From Chloroflexota bacterium (GTDB lineage: Bacteria > Chloroflexota > Dehalococcoidia > Lucifugimonadales > JADFKI01): a DNA stretch of 64,000 bases. Shown here in pieces: positions 1 through 8,807 of this stretch. Where the stretch lies: the NCBI GenBank assembly GCA_009840355.1, contig VXNZ01000046.1, positions 62,001 through 126,000 of the forward strand, in the 5' to 3' direction. The translations under genes and the position numbers were made by a program. Below the pieces are notes generated by a model that was not told the DNA's origin, ran no database searches, and saw nothing but the letters and a program-made list of their open reading frames with translations. The number at the start of each line of letters is the position of its first letter. Positions within the stretch are counted from its first letter, which is position 1.

Positions 1-1529
1 CTGCTGAAGAACTCGATTGTGGAAGTGTCGCTGTATCGTGTAGCGCCGACGGCGAGCATGCCGGGGTTTTTGCTTTCTGCAGGGCTAGTTATGCTGTAGC
101 TATTGGTATGATGCTCCAGTTCGCGAATTCTCCATGCCTGCATCTGAAGCCACTCGGGTCTCCTTGCGCCCCATTGATTGACTGTCAAGCAATACTCTCC
201 GCCTTCCTCCGAAGCGTACACAAACAGCTCAAGCGGTATATGCTCTATATCGCCGAATTGGTTATCCGTACTGGATGCGACAGGAAAATTACCGGAGGAT
301 GTTACGCGGTTAAGCGTTAGGTCCAAGTCGCGGCTCGCGCCCATCCAGATGTCGCCCCAGCGTAGTTGGACTAGAATTACATCGCCCGGATCGAGAGTTA
401 TGTTATTGCACTCGTCACCCGATTCGAAGCTATGCACGTTATCTCCATCAGGATCGTTAAACGTGCCATACCATGTGTCAGTCGCGCTATTGCCAGCAGA
501 GTTGACCCAGATAATACCGCCATCTACGGCAATATCCACCGTAGTGAGTGGCCCAGATGCGAAGGGTGATATGCCATCGCCACGACCATGCCATATCCAG
601 GTAACCGAATGATTGATCACATCCACATCGTTGGCGACCATCCATTGCGTAGCAGATTGCAAGTCGCTCCAGGATCCTGGATTAGAAATGTAGTAGGTGG
701 CGTCCGGCGCTATGTCGAACACAGCTTCGGTTACCGCTGTACCGTGCCGACTGTCATACTCGCAGTCTGACAGGTCCGATGTGTACATCCCGAGGTCGTG
801 GTAGCACCTAGTCTGCACCGTTGCTGGCACTTCGCTTCCCATCAGGCTAGCGAAGCCCTCGAACCCAACGTCAATGATGCCGATTTTCACGCCGACTCCG
901 GTGAAGCCTGCGGCGTTCCAAGCAGGTGCGCCGTGCAGCGCTGCACCCTCGCTGACGATGCTGCCTTGCAGCGCCTCCGGCGGGATCATGGTTCGGATGA
1001 CGCCGACGCCGTCCTGCTCTGACGCTGCGCCTAGCAGCGATACGGGGACATACGCCTCGATGTAGTCGTCGCCGATGTTGCGCGGGGATGCCCCATTCTC
1101 TTCGAGCCAGTCGGCTATGCCTTCCGCGCTGCCCGATTCGACGAACAGCGTAACAGCGACCGATTCGCCGCTGTGCAGTGGCGCTTGCTCCGCCGCCGCC
1201 GCAAAGGACAGCGCGCCCACCGTGACCTGCTCGACCAGGCGGTTGAGGTTGGAATCGAGGTTCGGGTACGTCTGCGCCGCGCGCTCGTTGACGGGCGGCA
1301 TGTCATCGACTGGCGTCAAGTTTCGGGCGTCGAAGTCGTTGGGTGGTTCGCTGCCCGGCTGGTCTGGCGGCGGTACGGGTGTTGGTGTGGGCGTGTCCGA
1401 TGTCTGCGCGTGCGCGACACTGCCGTCGGGTTGCGGCGACAGCGGACCGCCAAACGCGCCGCTCGCCACGAGGACTATCGCGAGTGCGCCAATTACGATG
1501 GTTCCCAATAATAGGTTTCTTCGGCTCAT
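1..1529 (-). CDS. S8 (subtilisin-like) serine protease, C-terminus cut by window edge
   Basis: Reading the minus strand from an ATG at 1529 gives an open frame of 509 codons that runs off the left edge. Residues 5-25 form a hydrophobic signal or anchor segment, followed by a Thr/Pro-rich linker (about 44-62). The subtilase domain then shows the Asp motif GIIDVGFEG (Asp220), the His motif RHGTAV (His262) and the oxyanion-hole asparagine in NSAGN (Asn347). The visible end, VGATRYSD...FFS, is the stretch that normally precedes the catalytic GTS serine, so that serine should lie just outside the window. The protein is probably exported and cell-surface or secreted. The start has an AAGGA stretch upstream, and no other start fits the signal peptide better. 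Substrate cannot be predicted. Confidence 0.85.
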   Translation of the reverse strand, partial: MSRRNLLLGTIVIGALAIVLVASGAFGGPLSPQPDGSVAHAQTSDTPTPTPVPPPDQPGSEPPNDFDARNLTPVDDMPPVNERAAQTYPNLDSNLNRLVEQVTVGALSFAAAAEQAPLHSGESVAVTLFVESGSAEGIADWLEENGASPRNIGDDYIEAYVPVSLLGAASEQDGVGVIRTMIPPEALQGSIVSEGAALHGAPAWNAAGFTGVGVKIGIIDVGFEGFASLMGSEVPATVQTRCYHDLGMYTSDLSDCEYDSRHGTAVTEAVFDIAPDATYYISNPGSWSDLQSATQWMVANDVDVINHSVTWIWHGRGDGISPFASGPLTTVDIAVDGGIIWVNSAGNSATDTWYGTFNDPDGDNVHSFESGDECNNITLDPGDVILVQLRWGDIWMGASRDLDLTLNRVTSSGNFPVASSTDNQFGDIEHIPLELFVYASEEGGEYCLTVNQWGARRPEWLQMQAWRIRELEHHTNSYSITSPAESKNPGMLAVGATRYSDTSTIEFFS

Positions 1530-1667
1530 AGCCTTGCTGCATTCCTTTCGCCAATGGGGACAGTATGAGAATACCGCCGCTGTGTCTATTCGAGCGTTGC
1601 CATTATATACTAATGGCTATACCAATGGCGGATTATACCACTCAACCTACCCATCCTGATAAGTACC

Positions 1668-2852
1668 TTAGTTGAACACTGCCCTGTCCGTCTCGTGCGC
1701 CTTAATAAAATCCCAGTCGTATTGGACGCCTAGCCCTGGGGCTTCAGGGATGTCCACGCAGCCGTTTTCGTCTATGGCGTCCATAGCGTCGCGGTAGTCG
1801 CACTTGAACTCGGGCGTGTTGATTAGCGGCAGCTTTGGGTGCAGCAAGCCCATCTCGTAGTAGTTCGTGTTGCGCATCGACGCCATCAGGTGCCGCCTGT
1901 CCGGACCGGCTACATGCAGTTCCACATCCAAACCGAAGCCCTCAGCGGCGTGCGCTATCTTCATCGTGCCGGTTATGCCGCCGTCGTAATCCGGGTCGGC
2001 GCGCACGAAGTCAGTCGCCTCTGCCTCGATGAAGTCCACATGCGACTCCAGCCCGCGCACGTGCTCCAACTGTAATATCGGCGTCTTCAGTATCTGCCGC
2101 AGCTTCCTGTGCGCGTGCATCGACACGCCGCCGTCCTTGAACGGGTCTTCGTACCAGAAGTAGTTGTACTCGTCGCACGCGCGCCCCAATTTCAGCGCGT
2201 CGCCGAATGTGTTGATAGCGCAGAACGGATCTAGCATCAGGTCCATCTTGCCGCCCACGCGCTTGCCGACTTCTTCCACGATGGCGATTTGCTCTTGTAT
2301 CGGCGCGGACTGCCAGCCGTGAATCTTGAACGCGGGATAGCCCAAATCGAGACAGTACTCGGCGAAGTCCGCGTATGCTTCGGCGCAGTTCAGACCGCCC
2401 GGCACGGAGTCGCCGACATAGGTGCTGGCGTAGCAAGGCAGCTTCTTCTGCGACCCGCCGAGCAGTTCGTACACAGGCGCGTCGTGGTACTTGCCCGCGA
2501 CATCCCACAGCGCGATGTCCATAACGCCTGTGCCCATTCGCCCGGACTGGCGCATCGCCTGCTTGAGGTCGTTGTAGATGTTTTCGCGTTGCAGCGCGTT
2601 TCGCCCCAGCAGCACGCGCGCAAATCCGGCGATCGCCGTGTAGTCCAGCGCCGAGCCGCCGATGTACTCGCCCGTGATTCCCACATCGGTGTGGACACGG
2701 AGCGCGTGGTTCGCGCGCTTGATGACGCTGCCGGGCGAATACTGCGGAATGCCAATGGTCGGCTCCGGCTGCACATCTCGCAGCTCGGTTTGCCACTGCA
2801 CGATTTCGATGGCGGTAATGATCGGTTTGCTATTCATATTCGTCTGCCCCAT
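1668..2852 (-). CDS. Enolase-superfamily (mandelate racemase/muconate lactonizing type) enzyme
   Basis: The 394-residue protein has the two-domain enolase-superfamily layout: an N-terminal capping domain and a barrel carrying the metal ligands Asp208 (MLDPF), Glu235 (WYEDP) and Glu263 (QLEH). Acid/base candidates are Lys176/His178 (FKIHG) on one face and the Asp286-His313 dyad (RADPDYDGG, ELHVAG) on the other. Such enzymes abstract the proton alpha to a carboxylate, usually to dehydrate or epimerise sugar acids. The KxH motif in place of KxK argues against a classic mandelate racemase. The alcohol dehydrogenase upstream and the aldolase beyond it lie on the same strand, which fits a sugar-acid catabolic cluster. 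An ATG at 2837 is an alternative start. Substrate unknown. Confidence 0.85.
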   Translation of the reverse strand: MGQTNMNSKPIITAIEIVQWQTELRDVQPEPTIGIPQYSPGSVIKRANHALRVHTDVGITGEYIGGSALDYTAIAGFARVLLGRNALQRENIYNDLKQAMRQSGRMGTGVMDIALWDVAGKYHDAPVYELLGGSQKKLPCYASTYVGDSVPGGLNCAEAYADFAEYCLDLGYPAFKIHGWQSAPIQEQIAIVEEVGKRVGGKMDLMLDPFCAINTFGDALKLGRACDEYNYFWYEDPFKDGGVSMHAHRKLRQILKTPILQLEHVRGLESHVDFIEAEATDFVRADPDYDGGITGTMKIAHAAEGFGLDVELHVAGPDRRHLMASMRNTNYYEMGLLHPKLPLINTPEFKCDYRDAMDAIDENGCVDIPEAPGLGVQYDWDFIKAHETDRAVFN

Positions 2853-2880
2853 CCTCTACACCTGTATGTCGATGTTTATC

Positions 2881-3894
2881 TCATTCAGTTGGTTTCACTA
2901 AGATTTTGATTCCCTCGCCTCTATCTAGGCGCTGCAGGGCGGCGAGCGAGTCTTCGATGGACACGACATCGCTGGTGAGCGCGTGCACATCGAGCGCCTT
3001 TCTCGCGAGCAGCCTTGTCGCCGTGACGATTTCATCGGCGTTGCGCGAGCTGCTGCGAATGGTGATTTCCTTAGTGAGCGCGCGCAGCGATAGGAAATTG
3101 ACATTGCCGCTCGCCACGCCCACGAGCATGATGACGCCATGCGGTCGGGCGATGCTCACCGCCGTGTCGAGCGCTGTGCGCGCGCCGGAGCACTCGAACA
3201 CGCAGTCTGCCAAGTCCAAGTCCGTGCCGAATACCATCGCAGGGTCGTCGTCGAACGGGTTGATAGCGCGGTCTGCGCCGAGTTCCAACGCCTTGTCGCG
3301 GCGCATTTGGCTCGGCTCGATGACGGTGATGTCGCTCGCGCCGCCGTGCCGCAGCAGCATAGTCGTCAGCAGCCCGATGGGACCGGCGCCGATGACGACG
3401 GTGCGCTGTCCGACGCTGAATCCAGACCTGCTGACACCGCGCAGCGCGATGGAAATCGGTTCTGCCCACGCGCCTTCGAGCATTGTAACTTCGTCCGGCA
3501 GCGCGCGCAGTTTGCCCACAGGCAGGCTCACATAGGCAGCCATGCCGCCGTCTCGCACGCTGCCTGCCGGAGCGCAAATCTCGTCCGCGCTGCATATATT
3601 CGGCCAGCCCTGCCGACATTCGTAGCACACGCCGCAGAAGTTGCCACGCGGATGCACTATCGCCCTGTCGCCCACTTTCCAGTCGCGCACGCCGGTGCCC
3701 AGCGCTGCTACTTCACCGGCAAATTCGTGCCCAATGACGACGCCATAAGTGTAGAAATCAAGATTCGGCGCGTGCAAGTCCGTGCCGCAAATCCCCGAGT
3801 AATGCGTGCGAAACAGCACCTCGCCCGTGTCCGGCTCCGGCGTCGGCCTGTCCTCGACCGCATAAGTATCCCCATTCAATACGAGAGCGCGCAT
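2881..3894 (-). CDS. Zinc-dependent medium-chain alcohol dehydrogenase
   Basis: This 337-residue MDR-family dehydrogenase carries the catalytic-zinc residues Cys36 (GICGTD) and His56-Glu57 (IGHEFAGE). The structural-zinc cysteines are at 87, 90, 93 and 101. A Rossmann nucleotide site (VVIGAGPIGLL) follows at about 167-177. It should oxidise a secondary alcohol or polyol using NAD(P). The closest family flavour is sorbitol/threonine/galactitol-type dehydrogenases, but the substrate is not determined. The gene ends 28 bp before the enolase-superfamily gene on the same strand, so the two are likely co-transcribed and may act in succession on a sugar acid. Confidence 0.88.
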   Translation of the reverse strand: MRALVLNGDTYAVEDRPTPEPDTGEVLFRTHYSGICGTDLHAPNLDFYTYGVVIGHEFAGEVAALGTGVRDWKVGDRAIVHPRGNFCGVCYECRQGWPNICSADEICAPAGSVRDGGMAAYVSLPVGKLRALPDEVTMLEGAWAEPISIALRGVSRSGFSVGQRTVVIGAGPIGLLTTMLLRHGGASDITVIEPSQMRRDKALELGADRAINPFDDDPAMVFGTDLDLADCVFECSGARTALDTAVSIARPHGVIMLVGVASGNVNFLSLRALTKEITIRSSSRNADEIVTATRLLARKALDVHALTSDVVSIEDSLAALQRLDRGEGIKILVKPTE

Positions 3895-3940
3895 AATCTA
3901 TCTGTCCTCCCATATCATACTCATTCTGCATATCTATGTT

Positions 3941-4093
3941 GAGACGATTTCACAAATCCCTAATGTTGTCATTCCGCGCTATCTTTGTCATTCCGAACGC
4001 AGTGAGGAATCTGAAGCGTGTCCCTGCGAAGGCAGGGATCGTTGCGTGCAAACCTGTTGCCGACTTTAGATTTCTCGCTTCGCTCGAAATGAC
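3941..4093. repeat. Dispersed inverted-repeat element, family 1 (5'-end copy)
   Basis: Begins with the terminal sequence GAGACGATTTCACAAAT and continues with the family body: GTCATTCCGAACGCAGTGAG, the small hairpin CCCTGC-GAAG-GCAGGG, then TTTCTCGCTTCGCTCGAAAT. The right terminal repeat seen in the other copies is missing here. The copy lies between the alcohol dehydrogenase and aldolase genes. Related copies are at 8808-9003, 12756-12976 and 48291-48514. Confidence 0.8.
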
Positions 4094-4132
4094 AAGCGAA
4101 AATGGAGTACTAGATGAAATGTCAACTAGAAC

Positions 4133-4927
4133 CTAGTTTTCTCTGCCCACCGCCGCGTGGATTTCGCTGACGCTGTTGCGGAACTGCTGCATCAAGATGG
4201 CGGGCGGCGCGGGGGCGACATGCGTGTAGCCGACGCCGAGTTCCAGCAGCTCTTGCGGAGTGAGCGGCAGCGCGGCGTGTCCCATCGGGATTTGCAGCTT
4301 CGCCTTGCCGATGGATTTGACCTGCGCCGCTATCTCGTTCACCTTGTCGCGCAGGCGTGGGTCTGCCGGGTCGGTAACGCCGAGCGTCTGCGACAGGTCG
4401 GTGGGTCCGATTGACACCAAGTCCACGCCGTCCAGCGCGGCGATAGCCTCCACATCATTGATGCCCTTGTCGTCTTCGGTCATCACGGACAGCACGATTT
4501 CCTCATTGGATTGGCGCACATGGTCGTTCCAAGCCACATCGCCGAACCGCGCTGCGCGTGTGCCGCCTGCGCCGCCGCGTTCGCCCATCGGCGGGTATCG
4601 TACCGCGTCCACCGCGCGCTTCGCGCCTTCGATGCCATCCACATGCGGGATGATAATGCCCTCCGCGCCCATATCCAGGATGCGCAAAATCAGCTTGGCG
4701 TCGTTGTCCGGCACACGCACCATCGATGTAACGCCCGCCAAGTCGGACGCGCGGATCATCTCTTCGATGGTTCGCAGGTCGAAGCCGGTATGTTCCATGT
4801 CGATAAACGCCGCATCGAACCCCGCGATGCCGATAATCTCCACGACTTGCGGATCGGCAAGGCTGACATATTTGCCCAGCGCCAGCTTGCCCTCGCGCAT
4901 AAGCTGCTTAACACGATTCTGCCGCAT
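4133..4927 (-). CDS. HpcH/HpaI family aldolase
   Basis: The 264-residue protein matches the class II HpcH/HpaI (2,4-dihydroxyhept-2-enedioate aldolase/citrate lyase beta) fold. Visible motifs are DMEHTGFD (active-site His near residue 46), MVRVPDND (substrate-binding Arg), the metal-binding Glu in VMTEDD, and the Asp in SIGPTDLS. The family cleaves or forms C-C bonds between pyruvate (or another short keto acid) and an aldehyde, with a divalent metal. Lying downstream-oriented with the dehydrogenase and enolase-type genes, it could complete a keto-sugar-acid pathway, but it is separated from them by a repeat element. A paralogue is at 50653-51360. Confidence 0.85.
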   Translation of the reverse strand: MRQNRVKQLMREGKLALGKYVSLADPQVVEIIGIAGFDAAFIDMEHTGFDLRTIEEMIRASDLAGVTSMVRVPDNDAKLILRILDMGAEGIIIPHVDGIEGAKRAVDAVRYPPMGERGGAGGTRAARFGDVAWNDHVRQSNEEIVLSVMTEDDKGINDVEAIAALDGVDLVSIGPTDLSQTLGVTDPADPRLRDKVNEIAAQVKSIGKAKLQIPMGHAALPLTPQELLELGVGYTHVAPAPPAILMQQFRNSVSEIHAAVGREN

Positions 4928-5040
4928 AACAACGCTCCTTACTTGATTGTGTCGGTACGTTTGTGTTGTTTGTGCCTACTTCACCGCGAAAGTGTATGTG
5001 GCAGTGCCAGAGCCGTCAAGCAAAGGGGTGTTTAACACAG

Positions 5041-5303
5041 GGGCATTCAGTTGTCACCCTGAACGAAGTGATGGGTCTAAAATCGCTGTGTATAAACAAG
5101 CCTGTCCGTAGTCAACGCGTTTAGATTCCTCACTGCGTTCGGAATGACAGGTATAAATTGCATTTGTGAAAGACTCGGCGTCAATCTCTAACCGTCATTC
5201 CCGCGAAGGCGGGAATCCAGCGTTCAAGGGTATGGATTCCTGCTTCCACAGGAATGACGGATATCCTAACTTGGCGAATCGGCATTTGTGAAATCTTCTC
5301 ATA
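5041..5303. repeat. Composite cluster of small inverted repeats
   Basis: Most of the gap between the aldolase and the pterin dehydratase is repeat DNA. From 5048 there is GTTGTCACCCTGAACGAAGT...TCTAAAATCGCTGTGTA, related to the element at 20039. Next comes a right end of family 1 (GCATTTGTGAAA, about 5160-5170). A hairpin unit follows, GTCATTCCCGCG...GGAATCC with GGATTCCTG...AGGAATGACGG (5194-5260). A second family-1-like right end, GCATTTGTGAAATCTTCTCA, lies at about 5282-5301. The order suggests one element inserted into another. Confidence 0.7.
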
Positions 5304-5404
5304 CCTTGCGGGGGCTTTTGCGTTTTGGCGGCGGACGCTATTATTATGTACTTGTGCCACACACACTTGCTGACCGACTTGCTGAAAATGAAGGGGACAT
5401 TGCT

Positions 5405-5764
5405 ATGACTATGCTCGTTAGGGAAAAGTGCGTTGCCTGCCGCAGGGACTCGCCGCGTGTTACCGATGCGGAGGTCGCGGAGCTACATCCGCAGGTCGCG
5501 GATTGGGATCTGACCGACACGGACGGCATTCCTCGATTGCAACGGACATTCAGGTTCAGGGACTTCGGCGGCGCGCTTGACTTTGCCACCAATCTCGGCA
5601 AGTCTGCGGACGCCGAGGGACATCACCCGCGCATCACGGTCGAGTGGGGACGCGTGGGCGTGGACTGGTGGACTCACAAGATTCGCGGGTTGCACCGCAA
5701 CGACTTCGTGATGGCGGCGAAGACGGACGCGATGTACGCCGAATCCGCGCAGTCTAACGACTAG
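5405..5764 (+). CDS. 4a-hydroxytetrahydrobiopterin dehydratase (PCD/DCoH)
   Basis: The 119-residue product has the pterin-4a-carbinolamine dehydratase signature: EGHHPRITVEW, followed by DWWTHKIRGLHRNDF. These residues supply the paired histidines and the later histidine and aspartate of the active site. The enzyme dehydrates 4a-hydroxytetrahydrobiopterin made by aromatic amino acid hydroxylases; some bacterial members act on molybdopterin-related or unknown pterins. The ATG at 5405 is chosen because GAAGGGGAC lies just upstream. An upstream GTG at 5288 would place repeat-derived residues (MKSSHT) at the N-terminus, which is implausible. No aromatic amino acid hydroxylase is visible nearby. 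The stop overlaps the convergent DUF309 gene by 4 bp. Confidence 0.85.
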   Translation: MTMLVREKCVACRRDSPRVTDAEVAELHPQVADWDLTDTDGIPRLQRTFRFRDFGGALDFATNLGKSADAEGHHPRITVEWGRVGVDWWTHKIRGLHRNDFVMAAKTDAMYAESAQSND

Positions 5765-6258
5765 CCTTCGCATTGCAGCTGCACAATGATGACCGGCTGG
5801 CACATATTCGCGATTGCCGACCAATCTATTGGCTGGGCGCGCAGGGCTTGTTGCAGGCGCAGAGCGTCCGAAAGTGCGGCGGCCGTATCGACGCCGGCGA
5901 AGTTTGGCTGAAAGAGCGGCAGCAGACGCACGGCATCGCCTATCTTGACGCGCGCGCCGTGCGTGTTGCGCCGCGCTGCGTGGTGCATTCCGACCGCCAG
6001 CTTTATCAGCGCTGACCAGAAGAATCGCTGCGGATACGGCGTATCCAGCCAGACCTCTTCAAGAACTTCATGGCATTCCCAATACAGCCCCGCATTGAAG
6101 AGCCGCACGGCATCGAAAAGCTGCGGCGGCGCGGCACCTTGTGGCTGAATCGACGCAGGATGGTACACGCCGTTCTCGAGCGCGGCGAGCCACTGCGCTT
6201 CCAATTTGCGCCGTTGTCCCTTGTTCGCATAACGCGGTAGTGCTTCAGTCATAGTCAT
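5761..6258 (-). CDS. DUF309 domain protein
   Basis: The 165-residue protein contains the DUF309 core motifs FNAGLYWECHEVLEEVW (about 53-69) and the following helix with ALIKLAVGMHHAARRN. DUF309 proteins are small all-helical proteins with no established biochemical role; the conserved His, Glu and Trp residues of the ECHE.LE motif could form a metal or ligand site. The gene is convergent with, and overlaps, the pterin dehydratase, and is divergent from the flavoprotein gene at 6317. Family assignment is firm, function unknown. Confidence 0.75.
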   Translation of the reverse strand: MTMTEALPRYANKGQRRKLEAQWLAALENGVYHPASIQPQGAAPPQLFDAVRLFNAGLYWECHEVLEEVWLDTPYPQRFFWSALIKLAVGMHHAARRNTHGARVKIGDAVRLLPLFQPNFAGVDTAAALSDALRLQQALRAQPIDWSAIANMCQPVIIVQLQCEG

Positions 6259-6316
6259 TCAGTCAAAAGGTCTGGCATAGTAGGTCTGGCAGTCTGCACG
6301 ATGGGAGGTCGTCCAC

Positions 6317-7603
6317 TTGCGTGATGTAGATGTTATCGTAATCGGTGCCGGTCCATGCGGCAATATGGCGGCGCTGGAACTGGCACAGCGCAACGTCAGT
6401 GTTGCCGTGCTGGACTGGCGCACGCGAATTGGCGATAAGCTTTGCACGGGCATCATCGGCAGGGAATGCGCGGAATTGTTCGCGCCGGCGGCGGAGCATA
6501 TCCACGGCGAGGCGCGCTCGGCGACCATCGTATCGCCGGCTGGCAGACACTATCGCATCGAGCGCACTGCGACGCAGGCGTACATCGTGGACCGTGTCGC
6601 GTATATCAACGCGGTGGCAGAGCAAGCGCAGCACACCGGCGCGGAGTACATCCTAGATTCGCGCGTTACCGACATACGCATCGACGGCACGCACGCGAAG
6701 ATTGAAGCCGTAAGCGATGGCGTGCGCCGCGCATACACCTGCCGCATTGTGATTCTGGCGTCCGGCTTCGGCTCGCCGCTGCTGCGAATGGTCGGTTTGG
6801 ACGGCGATAAGAAGACTGCCGGTAATCGAAAGACTAGCGACTACCGCCGGGACAATGGCAGGGACAATTACCGGGATAACGGCAGCGCCAGCAGCGAGTA
6901 TCTCGTCGGCTATCAGGTGGAAGCGATTGCCAACGATTTGCGCGAGACCGAGGTCTATCTTGGCAGCGGGACGGCGCACGACTCGTTCGCGTGGCTCGTG
7001 CCGCTGTCGGGCAATCGCGCGCTCGCCGGGATGGCGCCGAGACGCCGCGCGAACGGGCAGATGGACGCGTTCATCGAACGACTGCGCGCGGAAGGCAGAA
7101 TCGGCGAACTCGCGGGTGAGCAGAAGGCGTGGGGCATACCGATACGCCCGCTGTCGCCGAGCTACGCGGACAGGACGCTCGTGGCGGGCGATGCCGCAGG
7201 ACTGGTCAAGCCCACGACGGGCGGCGGCATATACTACGCGTTCTTGTCCGGGCGAATCGCGGCTGAGGCGGCGCAAACCGCAATCGCGCGCGGCAAGTAC
7301 GCGGCCAACGACCTGCGCGGCTACGAGCGGCAGTGGAAGGCGGTGTTCGGCAGAGAACTGCGCATCGGATACTACGCGCGCATGCTGTACGAGACGCTGG
7401 GCGACGAACAAATCGAGCGGCTGCTGGACGCATTCCTGTCCGATGGCGACATCGCGGATTACATAGGCGAAGATGTCGCGTTCGACTGGCACAGCAAGGT
7501 CATCCTGAAAGTGCTGCGGCACACCGGCATACGCCGCTCGCTCACCACGCTAGGCCCCGCCGCCGCGCCGTTCGTAGCCCGCCTGCTGCAAGCGCGGGGG
7601 TAA
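6317..7603 (+). CDS. FAD-dependent geranylgeranyl-reductase-family oxidoreductase
   Basis: The 428-residue flavoprotein opens with the FAD Rossmann motif VIVIGAGPCGNMAALELA and has the second FAD motif DRTLVAGDAAGLVKPTTGGG at about 277-296. Both are hallmarks of the geranylgeranyl/digeranylgeranylglycerophospholipid reductase family (p-hydroxybenzoate hydroxylase fold). Members reduce isoprenoid double bonds in chlorophyll, quinone or lipid side chains; which one applies here is not shown. A low-complexity stretch rich in Arg, Asp and Asn (about 172-192) interrupts the domain and may be a lineage-specific loop. Translation is placed at TTG 6317 because GGGAGG lies at a good distance upstream and no ATG precedes the Rossmann motif. 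Confidence 0.8.
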   Translation: MRDVDVIVIGAGPCGNMAALELAQRNVSVAVLDWRTRIGDKLCTGIIGRECAELFAPAAEHIHGEARSATIVSPAGRHYRIERTATQAYIVDRVAYINAVAEQAQHTGAEYILDSRVTDIRIDGTHAKIEAVSDGVRRAYTCRIVILASGFGSPLLRMVGLDGDKKTAGNRKTSDYRRDNGRDNYRDNGSASSEYLVGYQVEAIANDLRETEVYLGSGTAHDSFAWLVPLSGNRALAGMAPRRRANGQMDAFIERLRAEGRIGELAGEQKAWGIPIRPLSPSYADRTLVAGDAAGLVKPTTGGGIYYAFLSGRIAAEAAQTAIARGKYAANDLRGYERQWKAVFGRELRIGYYARMLYETLGDEQIERLLDAFLSDGDIADYIGEDVAFDWHSKVILKVLRHTGIRRSLTTLGPAAAPFVARLLQARG

Positions 7604-7633
7604 GGACATATCCTGCGCATCCAGGTTAGGTTG

Positions 7634-7798
7634 TGTGGACATTTGCGTCATTACCGTGAAGCATGTCCTCGACCCCGATCGGGGAACGGGAATCCAGAGC
7701 CGTAAGATGAAGCCGAATTCGTGCCAATAATACTATCTGCAAACCTCTGGATTCCTGCTTACGCAGGAATGACGGGCTGAAAATCAGAAATGTCCACA
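7634..7798. repeat. Small element with 11-bp terminal inverted repeats TGTGGACATTT
   Basis: The gap after the flavoprotein gene is bounded by TGTGGACATTT (7634-7644) and its exact complement AAATGTCCACA (7788-7798). Inside is GGGAATCCAG and, near the right end, GGATTCCTGCTTACGCAGGAATGACGG, the same hairpin unit found at 5194-5260. No protein is encoded. It behaves like a non-autonomous miniature element. A similar left end, TTGTGGATATTTGC, appears near 58535. Confidence 0.7.
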
Positions 7799-7802
7799 GA
7801 GC

Positions 7803-8711
7803 CTAGTCCTTGCCGAGCAGATCTGCGAGGATTGCCATGCGCATTACCAGCGAGTTTTCGGATTGGCGGTAGAATGCAAGGCGGTCGTCTTCGACTTCGA
7901 CGGTGAAGTCGCCGCTGCGCTGCATTGGGTCTAGGATGACGCAGTTGCTCTTCAGCCTGTCCATGAAGGCGCGGTCGATGCGCAGATTGAGCGCGCCACG
8001 CGAGCGCAGCAGCCGCGTGTGCGCAAGCGTTCGCGGCGCGTTGAGATAGATGGAATCCGCAGATTCCAGCGCGTCCAAGTCCTTCTCAACGCTGATGCTC
8101 ATACCGCGCTGGCGGCAGTAGCCGAGCACATCCGGATCCGCGTCGCCGCTGGACGGCACGAGCGTCGCATTGACGCCATCGAAGAGCGCGAGACCGCGCA
8201 GCAGCGCGTTCACATTGCGGTGTTCCAGCCTGCCCACGACGACTATGCGCGCGCCGTCGATGCCGCCGAGTTCGCGTTGCAGTGTGTACAGGTCGGCGAG
8301 CGCCTGCGTGGGATGATCGTCCTCGCTGCCGCCGTTGATGACCGTCAGCGCGTCCGCGAACTCCGCGCGCTCCACGACGCCCGCCGCACTGCTGCGAAGC
8401 ACGACCACATCGATGCGCAGGCTCGCCAGAATCTTGATGATATTGTCCATGTGGCTCGCGTTGGACACGGGGAAGAACTGCGACGCGTCCTCGGTCTGGT
8501 ACACCTGCCCCCCAAGCAGCCCCATCGCGCGCTCGAACGAAGTGCGCGTCAGCAGGCTCGGCTCGTAGAAGAGCGAATACAGCGCGAGACCTGTCAGCCG
8601 TCCGTCCGCGGCGCCGTCGTCTCGCAGCATCTCACACAGCGGAAACAGCCGCGTCTCGATATGCGCCCTGTCGAGTTGGCTAGTGGCGGTCAGGTGTCGA
8701 AATTCTGGCAT
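7803..8711 (-). CDS. Aspartate/ornithine carbamoyltransferase-family protein with altered phosphate loop
   Basis: The 302-residue product aligns over its whole length with aspartate carbamoyltransferase. The carbamoyl-phosphate loop region LFYEPSLLTRTSFE occupies residues 48-60, HPTQALADLYTL starts at His133, and a second-domain Rossmann strand reads RIVVVGRLEHRN. The usual STRTR signature, whose first arginine binds carbamoyl phosphate, is SLLTR here, and the later HPLPR motif is DPMQR. It may be a divergent pyrB or a transcarbamylase with another substrate. ATG 8711 is preferred over TTG 8741. No other pyrimidine gene is adjacent. Confidence 0.7.
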   Translation of the reverse strand: MPEFRHLTATSQLDRAHIETRLFPLCEMLRDDGAADGRLTGLALYSLFYEPSLLTRTSFERAMGLLGGQVYQTEDASQFFPVSNASHMDNIIKILASLRIDVVVLRSSAAGVVERAEFADALTVINGGSEDDHPTQALADLYTLQRELGGIDGARIVVVGRLEHRNVNALLRGLALFDGVNATLVPSSGDADPDVLGYCRQRGMSISVEKDLDALESADSIYLNAPRTLAHTRLLRSRGALNLRIDRAFMDRLKSNCVILDPMQRSGDFTVEVEDDRLAFYRQSENSLVMRMAILADLLGKD

Positions 8712-8807
8712 GGGTATTCTCACTCGAGTATTTCTTATCAAATGTCGTCTTCACATCTGAAAGTGTACAGCAAAGTTGGCAAGCGGCGCTATGAAAGGCG
8801 CGGTGGC

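Noticed and set aside
4000-4100. Short frames ending in LSFRAKREI at several sites
   Set aside because: The shared ending is simply the translation of the GATTTCTCGCTTCGCTCGAA part of repeat family 1.
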